This document shows, piece after piece, positions 57,369-64,000 of a stretch of DNA of 64,000 bases; the first letter of the stretch is position 1; each line of letters starts with the position of its first letter. Source of the DNA: Oegoconia quadripuncta. Lineage: Eukaryota; Arthropoda; Insecta; Lepidoptera; Autostichidae. A program made the translations under genes and the position numbers. The notes under the pieces were generated by a model. The model was not told the origin of the DNA and searched no databases. It was given only the letters and a program-made list of their open reading frames with translations. The stretch is taken from positions 9,179,001 to 9,243,000 of the forward strand of contig OX438748.1 in NCBI GenBank assembly GCA_949316235.1. Direction: 5' to 3'.

Positions 57369-58280
57369 TTAATTATTACAATCAAATGCTGCTTCTGCAA
57401 ATGCACTTTCTCCATCATTCATCCAGAGAGACCGATTGTAACATTTTGCGAAGACAAGGGAGTTTCCAGTCCAACCTGCGTATCTCTTAATTAGTTCGAT
57501 AGACACGTCTTTACGGTGGGCTGCCGACGTAGAAGCGTGACGAGTGCTATGGGCAGAAAATCTATGCCGCTTTCTTCCATTATCCCCTTGATCCATCGAC
57601 TGATGGTTTAGGAACTTGCGTTAAGTATCGGCGTTTTTGTCTAGGAATAAACGGTCAGTATTAGAGTTAATTCGGAACTGTTTCGTAATCTCAATATATG
57701 ACGTAAGTGCCTTTGCAGGACAAATCTCTTCCTTGGTCGGGAATAAAGGAATAATAGGACGTGGCATTGGTCGACCAGGTGTCGAAGTTTTAATCAAATC
57801 GTCGATTATTATTTCAATATTGTCTTGATTAAATGTAATACAAGACAATTTAATAAGGGATAGGGTCTGGACCCGTTGTCCTGAAGACAATGCAAGCAGA
57901 CACGCTGTCTTTTTACAAATTCTATCTAAAGGCAAACTATCGTTTGGATATAGATTTCCTACAAAATCAAGAATTAACTTAGGATCCCACGTAAATTGAT
58001 ACCTCGGAAAGGCAGGTCTTTGCTTAAAGACGCCTTTCATAAACCTTATCACTTGGTCATTCTCACTGAACCATTTGTCAAATATTATACTGAGGGCAGA
58101 ACGGTAAGTGTTCAAGCTAGAGTAGCTTGCTCCCTTATTATATTGAACTGTTAGAAATTCAAGAATTTGAGAAACGGTTGCGTTATAACAGTCAATATTT
58201 TCTGCAATGGAAAATTGCCACCACTTTTTCAATGCCACATTGTATTGTTTTAGGGAATTTACTGAAAGGGAAGACACCAT
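57369..58280 (-). pseudogene. DIRS tyrosine recombinase with one in-frame stop
   Basis: About 304 codons. The amino-terminal core-binding part is SLKQYNVALKKWWQFSIAEN with LNTYRSALSIIFDKW. The catalytic domain shows the first arginine in LALSSGQRVQTLSLIKL, H-x-x-R in FSAHSTRHAS, the tryptophan in YAGWTGNSLVF and the tyrosine in FAKCYNRS. The enzyme would insert the circular DNA copy. A TAA at 57621-57623 is the only break; reading continues in the same frame on both sides, which is why the catalytic end looks like a separate short frame. The start lies about 40 bases after the end of the RNase H frame. Confidence 0.9.
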
Positions 58281-58550
58281 AATATCTACTGTATCTGGCT
58301 TGAGTGATCGTCGCCTATACGCTTACCTGATAATTGGCACGACACCAGGATAAGGGTTCTCCAAAAGGGATGCGGTTTTCTGAAAGGAGACAACAGTAAC
58401 TGATTGTCGGGATAAAAATACACAGGGTCTTTGCACGCCAGTGAAAGGAGGCCAGAAAGGCACAACCATGATGCCTGTGGCTTCGTCGTCGACAATTTTA
58501 CGCAGACATTTGAGAATAAGTGAGAATGGTGGAAAGGCGTAAAAGTAATA

Positions 58551-59953
58551 TGTCTGCTCTTATCTTGTCCAAACTGACACACATAAATACCTCGGCATGA
58601 TCATAGACAGCAAACTGAGCTGGCGCCCTCACATTTCTGCGTTGAGCAAAAGAATTAGAAGGCTACTACCAATCTTCAGAAATCTCCGTGATTCGACATC
58701 AAATATTTATCTGGCGCTCTGCCAGTCACTAATAACGTACTGCATACCTATATGGGGAGGAGCAGCACCTACTCACTTGATGGAACTGGAAAGGGCTCAA
58801 AGATCCATTATTAAAGTCATGTACCGGAAACCAAGAAGATATTCTACTAGTTTGCTTTATAGGGAATCAAAACTTCTTACAGTTCGTCAATTATTTATTT
58901 ACAACTCGGTTTTACGCCACCACAAGTATGTTGACCTCTCCCTTCAACAAAATAATAAAAGGCGCCTTCGCTATCCCATTCTCCCTTTTAAAACTAAATT
59001 TGCTCAGCGACAATTAAACTATATTTGCTGTGCCTTCACAAGGTCCTTATTGATACAGTACACTATAATGTCATCACAACAAAACATAAGGAATGCAATA
59101 AATGATTTGAGTTTGAGTTTGAGTTTGAGATATATGGGTCCATTTTTGTATAGACAGTTCAACGATTCAGAGAATATTATAAGTATGAATAGATCAAAAT
59201 TAAAAACATGTCTACGCAATAAAGTACTAAGTCTCGACTATGTTAGTACTGAAAATTTGCTTCTCCCGCTGATATGAGTTCAGCTAAAATAATATTACAT
59301 TCATCAGCTGTAATAGTAGGACTTTATTATACGGTACTACCTCAACACACCATCTTTTACCTTCTTCGTGTCTTCTAGTGGCATTCTGGCCTATCCAATG
59401 TCCTACGATATAGGGCTTGCTGGAGAACCTGACTGGCATTCACACTATATTTACAGTACCGTTGCTACCTGACCTGTATAACATATATATCTATACCGTC
59501 ACATCTAGTATAAGGTAGGGTTTGTTACACAAGCCTATGTGTATATAACACATACACGGATTGTATGTGTATGTGTATATATATATATATATATATGTAT
59601 TGCTGTGTGTTATATGTGTATAACACACAGATGTAACACATACATACGTGTACATGTGTCTATTGATTCATCTACTCTTACTATGCGTGCGCATCACTAC
59701 TTAGATAAGTCACTCTTCTATTGTTACTATTTAGTATGAATAATTTAAGGTATCCTTTGTTTACGTCATCTTAGGGGTGGAGGACTGATAACTTGAGACA
59801 CAGGATTTATCCTAGTTCAGGTATCAGTCCACCATGATTTTACCTGTATTTAAAATGTTACAATTGATATTTATCTACTTTGTATTAGTATGTAAGTTGA
59901 ATGTACATTTTGGATAGATTTTGGTGAGCAAATAAAGATATAAAGATAAAGAA
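58551..59953 (+). pseudogene. LINE copy nested in the DIRS element
   Basis: Its ORF2 carboxy-terminal part is open from about 58552 to 59277: TDTHKYLGMIIDSKLSWRPH, SNIYLALCQSLITYCIPIWG, ELERAQRSIIKVMYRKPRRY and LLTVRQLFIYNSVLRHHKY, all typical of Jockey/CR1-group LINEs. A 3' UTR of about 670 bp with a TA/TG microsatellite (59566-59600) ends AAATAAAGATATAAAGATAA. It is 5'-truncated within the reverse transcriptase and lies antiparallel to the DIRS genes. No clear target duplication. The frame is undamaged, so insertion was recent relative to DIRS decay. Confidence 0.9.
59560..59600. repeat. TG/TA microsatellite
   Basis: GTATGTGTATGTGTATATAT run inside the LINE 3' UTR. Confidence 0.9.
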
Positions 59954-62215
59954 AAGATCACTCCAATCCAGTGTAAACGCGTCAATATTGAAGGCGGACG
60001 GGTCTCGTTTCCACGATATGTACTTAGAGCATTTGTTGTTCAAACGAGATGCGAAGAGGTCTATCTCAGGCTGCCCAAAGTTGCTTACGATGTCTCTAAA
60101 GACAGTCTGTGAGAGATCCCATTCCGCATCAATATTGGTGCGTCTCGACTCCTCGTCAGCTTCGGTGTTGTCTTTCGATCTAATATTATATGATGCGAAA
60201 ATGTACAGTCGACGCTCTTCGCAAAATAACTATATCTCGCGTGTAACATCATTTAAATGATTATACTGTACGCCACCCATTCTGTTAATATATGAAATAG
60301 CTACAGTGTTATCGATACGAAGTAAAATTTCTGAATCGTGCATTTCGCTTGCAGAACATTTTAGACCCATAAGAGCCGCTTTAAGCTCCAAAAAATTTAT
60401 ATGGAATATTGTTTCGGATTTGTCCCAAAATTCGCTGGCGCGCTCCCTGTTACACATTACGCCCCACCCTGATAAGGAGGCGTCTGAAAAATTTCTAAAG
60501 CCTTTTGACCGCGACGCAAAGGATTCTTAGAAAACATAATATGTCCTTCCCACAATGTAAAATCAGGTAGTAAAGCTTTACTATTGGCCATTTTCTTGTC
60601 ATAATCATCATTAGATCGTTGTAATGCTCGATATTTCTCACTTTCAAAACGTTTTGTGTATACCCAACCGTAGGCAATGGCTGGACAAGCTGACCGACGA
60701 ATTGAGCGAACTCCCTAATCGTCAAAATATTCTTTTTTGATATGTCTTTAACAAGAGATAAAATTTTATTACGCTTGTTTAAGGGTAAGCCCATGTTCAT
60801 GTCAACTGAATTCAGTTCGAATCCTAAGAACGTACAAATTTGACTTGGTAACAAGTGGCTCCTTTCGGTATTAATTGCCAGCCCCAGAAAGTGTAATACG
60901 TTTACTGTTTCAGAAAAACAATTTTGGCAATCCCAATACGAATACCCCAGACACAAAATATCATCCAAATATACGACTAAGAGTAACCCTTTACTCCTCA
61001 GGAAAGATGCAACCGGCTTCAGCAACTTGGTAAAGACATATGGGGCTGAACATAGACCAAACGGAAGGTACTGAAATTCATAAGTTTGGTCGTTGAATTT
61101 AAATCTTAAAAACTTCCGATAGTAAGGATGCACCGATATTAAAAAATATGTATCTTTGAGATCGATATTTGCCATAAAACACGACGGGGACATTAATTTC
61201 GTGGCTGTACGAATGTCCTCCATTTTAAAGTGTTGTGTTTCGACACACTTATTTAATGCTTTCAAATTAAGTATGCATCTATATACACCGTCACTTTTTG
61301 GTGTGAGAAATATCTTAGATATGAACTGACCGGGTTTATCAGCACATGGCAAAATGGCTTTAGTTTGGGTTAACTTTGAGATCTCTAAATTCAAATTATG
61401 TTTCTCTGAAAGTGAAAATTCATTATTAACTGGTTCTGTTATTTGAGTAACTGACCGATTAAAAGGTATCTTATAACCAGATACGATCTGTAAAATAACA
61501 GGATCACTTGTAATGGATCTCCAATTATCAATAAAATATTTTAATCGGCCTATGTGACTGCTCACCTCTATTGGGTTTTGGGCGTCGATTTGGGAACTGC
61601 TGCTTTCGACGGAGTCGGATAACGATCTATCGCTCGTGCCGGTCTCCGGTTCGTCTGATAAGAGTAGCGGCCCCTGGTCCCACCCTATCTGCTCCCACGT
61701 TGAGCATGACGGGGTGGGCCCCTCCAGTTTCCCTGCTGGGGCGTAGGTTTTTTCAAAGTAGTAGATCCATCGCGAGGATCAATTTTCTTTATCTGGAGAC
61801 CCGATTTCTCAGCAGTTTATAGTAGTAGAAAGGAATCTCTTTTCACTTCTTGAATAATATTAAGAAACTTCTTATCTAGGGTAGGTATAATAAGTTTTCG
61901 GCGATTCATAGTATTCTCGAAATGTAAGTCGAGTAAGACTTGATTTATTTCGGAAAGCTTTTGAATAATCTCGATTTTGTCTATATTGTCGCCATCGCCA
62001 TAAGCTTCGACGTGACACTAGTAAGGCCGGCTATACCTAGCCCCAGATGTTGCTGAGCTTTCTCTAAGCGCTTATCCCTATTCCTAGCGAATTCTGTTAG
62101 AACAGCCGAAATTTCAGGATTCAATTTAGGCGCCTTCACAAGCTGAAAATTCTCCGGTATCAGCAATTTATCTGTAATTGCTTTACTTTGGTCCTTATTC
62201 AGACCTTCCGATAAT

Positions 62216-62385
62216 CAAATCAAATCAAAATATTTTATTTCGGATAAATTCCATATTAGGTTAGTAAATCTTAGTTTATGTTAGTATAAAATTGGTCATA
62301 CAACAATAATAAATATAAATGTCAAAAATCAAAATGTCAACTAGAACTACCTACTAAAAGCGCTGTCCAGTGACTAGCCGATAAT
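62216..62385 (-). mobile_element. LINE 3' tail inserted in DIRS gag, with target duplication
   Basis: Flanked by CCGATAAT at 62208-62215 and 62378-62385, an 8-bp target duplication. The inserted strand ends (in reverse) AATAAAATATTTTGATTTGA with repeated TTTGA, a LINE-type tail. Confidence 0.82.
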
Positions 62386-62757
62386 ATCCGACCCCAGCGT
62401 TTAGAGACGTCATCATGGATTTTGGGTCCGAAGAGTTCCTTTTAACCTTCGAATCGCCTAACGCCTCTAAAATATTTCTTGGTAAAGCTGTAGGAGTTGA
62501 TGGCTCGACGGAGGCGGCTACCGGTGTTTCGGTTGAAGACTGGTCCGCTGTCGCCGGGAGATCGGTTACGCGAGCTTGGCCAGCTGGTAAGTCGGGTGGA
62601 GACCCTTTGGCATTTCTCGTCTTGTTTATGTCGTAATCGACCACGGTTATGGCTGACCGCATGATAGGGCTTAAGCCCGCATTATCCGAGCTAATAGATA
62701 AGGGTACCGGACTTGGACTTCTATATCTTGAGCAAGAGGCCCTCGGACTTCCTGATT

Positions 62758-63307
62758 CTGTAAGTACAAGTCATGATCACGGCATGACATTTTGACTGTA
62801 ATCACGTCACAGTACTAGATAGGAAAGTATGCAACTATACGATCGCTCCGTAGTATCATTGGTAAGAATACGTTTGACTATAATCTCGTCATAGTACCAT
62901 GTTAAATAAATTTATACTGGTTCTATATAATATGCGACCATTTTCTCGCCATAGTACGATTTGCATCATCGTTTATAGTCAATCGAGCTAAATTTTTCAT
63001 TATAAATATAGCATAACTGAGCTGTAATTCTTCAGATACTATTGTAAAGTTAAGTATTTCTATAGCGTAATAATTCAAAATAGTCAAAGTATCCAGAAAA
63101 ATATTAAAGAAACAGACGATGTAAATCCAATGTTATTGGGCGGTAGATTAAAAAAAAAATTCTGTAATTCCGGCGATGTGACCAAGTATGACTACTTATT
63201 GTAGTTCATGCACTACGCAAGATAAGTATATGAGATGATTCCGTGTGTGTCGGAAGAATAAATAGAACAGTAAATTAATACAAAGTATGAATAATCATGT
63301 CACTAAC
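62758..63307 (-). other. Proposed intron in DIRS gag
   Basis: The donor reads GAAG/GTTAGTG and the acceptor ACTTACAG/AATCAGG; about 550 nt between them carry stops in all frames. Joining preserves one frame and links two arginine/serine-rich segments. Inside it, GTCACAGTACT, GTCATAGTACC and GCCATAGTACG mark three related short repeats (62794, 62876, 62934). Confidence 0.5.
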
Positions 63308-63526
63308 CTTCGTCACTAGATTTATGACGCATCCTAAGTCGCCTTTCGAGGCGCCTTATTTTCCTTTTAATATGTTCGTCGGAATTCTTATGTTTCCGTT
63401 TCCCCATCCCGGAAAAAACCTCCACACAATCACACGCGGTAATATCACACGATACAACAGATATTCACTTAAAATTTTGGTAAGGAAAAAAAGTTCGATG
63501 CTTTGGATGCCCGCACAAAAAAAGCG

Positions 63527-63691
63527 AATGACGTTTCGGCGCACGAGTCGGGGCCGGGTGGGGGCGCGGGAGGAGGGAACTTGTACTTTTTTTAGCATTT
63601 TCAGCTCTGAAATTGTGCTTGATGCCTAGTACATAGAAGAGTGGACTACCTGGCGAACTTAAATGTCGAGGATGTAAGGACGAAGTATAAT
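63527..63691. repeat. DIRS 5' terminal repeat
   Basis: Inverted relative to 56979-57094, ending in the 44-bp block that recurs in the internal complementary region. It would carry the element's promoter; no motif can be singled out. Confidence 0.9.
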
Positions 63692-63704
63692 ATCATTCAG
63701 GTAG

Positions 63705-63995
63705 ACCAAGACCAAAAGATAATGTTAAAGCTAAATATCGTCAAAACGGCTTAACCGATTTCCATTACACATGACTAAGAACGTACCTCAGGGGTTTAAT
63801 TTTAAACATATAAAAATTTAAATTTTGAAAACTCTCGAAAGACTATGATAACATCGAAATACACCAAAAAATCTGTGTTATAAGCCAAATGTAATTGAAG
63901 TGGCTTAACTGATTTTCATCAAACATTGCTAAGAACCTGTCCTCTGTTTAGTCTTTCTTATAAAAGAAACCGCACTCAAATCTGACTGAATCTGA
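63705..63995 (+). repeat. Dispersed repeat e, two units
   Basis: AAACGGCTTAACCGATTTCC near 63739 and GTGGCTTAACTGATTTTCAT near 63899 head two related units, ending AAAGAAACCGCACTCAAATC. Same family as 30230 and 32890. It abuts the DIRS right end. Confidence 0.62.
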
Positions 63996-64000
63996 AATAC

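Larger units (their letters stand above)
58321..61565 (-). pseudogene. DIRS reverse transcriptase/RNase H, frameshifted and split by a LINE
   Basis: The first 356 codons (61565-60495) are open and contain polymerase motifs VYRCILNLKALNKCVE, YLPFGLCSAPYVFTKLLKP and the active-site box VVYLDDILCLG, then LGFELNSVDMNMGLPLNKRN. Two frameshifts near 60610 and 60500 precede RNase H, seen as FSDASLSGWGVMCN, INFLELKAALMGLK and LRIDNTVAISYINRMGG. A stop at about 60230 and then FASYNIRSKDNTEADEESRR lead to DAFTLDWSDL. There the LINE at 58551-59953 intervenes. The domain resumes as FYAFPPFSLILKCLRKIVDD and IMVVPFWP, with a further frameshift before SPFRKPHPFWRT. Confidence 0.9.
61573..63407 (-). pseudogene. 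DIRS gag, probably two exons, decayed
   Basis: The proposed exon 1 (63407-63308) starts at an ATG and encodes a basic stretch, KRKIRRLERRLRMRHKSSDE. Exon 2 (from 62757) continues in frame with SGSPRASCSRYRSPSPVPLS. The middle part includes KAPKLNPEISAVLTEFARNR and RDKRLEKAQQHLGLGIAGL, as in other insect DIRS gag proteins; the end is arginine/glycine-rich (GNWRGPPRHAQRGS, GRYSYQTNRRPARA), suggesting nucleic-acid binding. Breaks: a 170-bp LINE tail at 62216, frameshifts near 62215 and 62010, and stops near 61820 and 61690. It ends a few bases before the reverse transcriptase frame. Confidence 0.78.
56905..63691 (-). mobile_element. DIRS-type tyrosine-recombinase retrotransposon, structurally complete
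   Basis: Reading on the minus strand: 5' inverted terminal repeat, gag, reverse transcriptase/RNase H, tyrosine recombinase, internal complementary region, 3' inverted terminal repeat. The internal region (57158-57274) is complementary to the element's two outer ends joined together, the diagnostic DIRS1 arrangement that templates circle formation. DIRS elements copy RNA into DNA and insert by site-specific recombination, so no integrase or protease is present. The genes carry frameshifts and stops, and two LINE insertions (58551-59953 and 62216-62385) interrupt them. About 5.2 kb remains when these are subtracted, a usual DIRS size. No methylase domain was seen between RNase H and recombinase. 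Confidence 0.93.

Noticed and set aside
58286..58582. Separate 98-codon minus-strand protein beginning MCQFGQDK
   Set aside because: It starts in the nested LINE and reads partly out of frame through the DIRS RNase H end; only its last third is in the DIRS frame.
1..64000. CRISPR array, prokaryotic operon, origin or virus
   Set aside because: No regularly spaced repeats with unique spacers, no Shine-Dalgarno-led gene clusters and no viral structural genes. The retroelements lack envelope-like genes.

Overview
The window looks like moth or butterfly (Lepidoptera) nuclear DNA. It is AT-rich and non-coding for most of its length. It carries repeat signatures known from that order: RTE-type LINE 3' ends finishing in (GATGAT)n, tRNA-headed and 5S rRNA-headed SINEs sharing one tail, CR1/Jockey LINE ends, and the GACTTCGTCCGCGTGG...ATAATATTAGTA repeat. 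There is also part of an insect odorant-receptor gene. No bacterial operon, rRNA operon, functional tRNA gene or CRISPR array was seen.

Layout. 1-4.2 kb: SINE and LINE fragments and a first 5S-derived SINE. 4.19-6.32 kb: a Tc1/mariner-superfamily transposon with ~274-bp terminal inverted repeats and an unbroken 353-residue transposase on the minus strand. 6.4-10.6 kb: a truncated Jockey-like LINE ending in a hairpin, then RTE fragments. 10.6-34 kb: mostly unrecognised sequence with scattered SINEs, a second 5S SINE split by an RTE copy (17.6-18.4 kb) and a 180-nt foldback (28.15 kb). 34-46 kb: two MITE-like or LINE-rich zones, including three LINE 3' ends in a row (43.9-45.75 kb). 48.2-51.7 kb: four consecutive exons of an odorant receptor on the minus strand, in phase and with GT/AG borders, their introns loaded with transposon debris. 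A third 5S SINE lies 54 bp beyond the most amino-terminal exon found. 56.9-63.7 kb: a complete but decayed DIRS-type tyrosine-recombinase retrotransposon on the minus strand, with gag, reverse transcriptase/RNase H, tyrosine recombinase, inverted terminal repeats and an internal complementary region. A 1.4-kb LINE copy and a 170-bp LINE tail are nested in it.

How it fits together. The only host gene recognised is the odorant receptor; its amino-terminal exons and last exon were not found. Everything else that codes is transposon-derived and mostly broken. The nested insertions give relative ages: the DIRS copy is older than the LINE copies inside it, and one 5S SINE is older than the RTE copy inside it. 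The mariner copy looks youngest because its arms are nearly identical and its reading frame is open. In the DIRS element, a splice-like donor and acceptor join two gag pieces in frame, suggesting an intron in a retrotransposon gene. This was read by eye; family names rest on motif recognition, not database searches.
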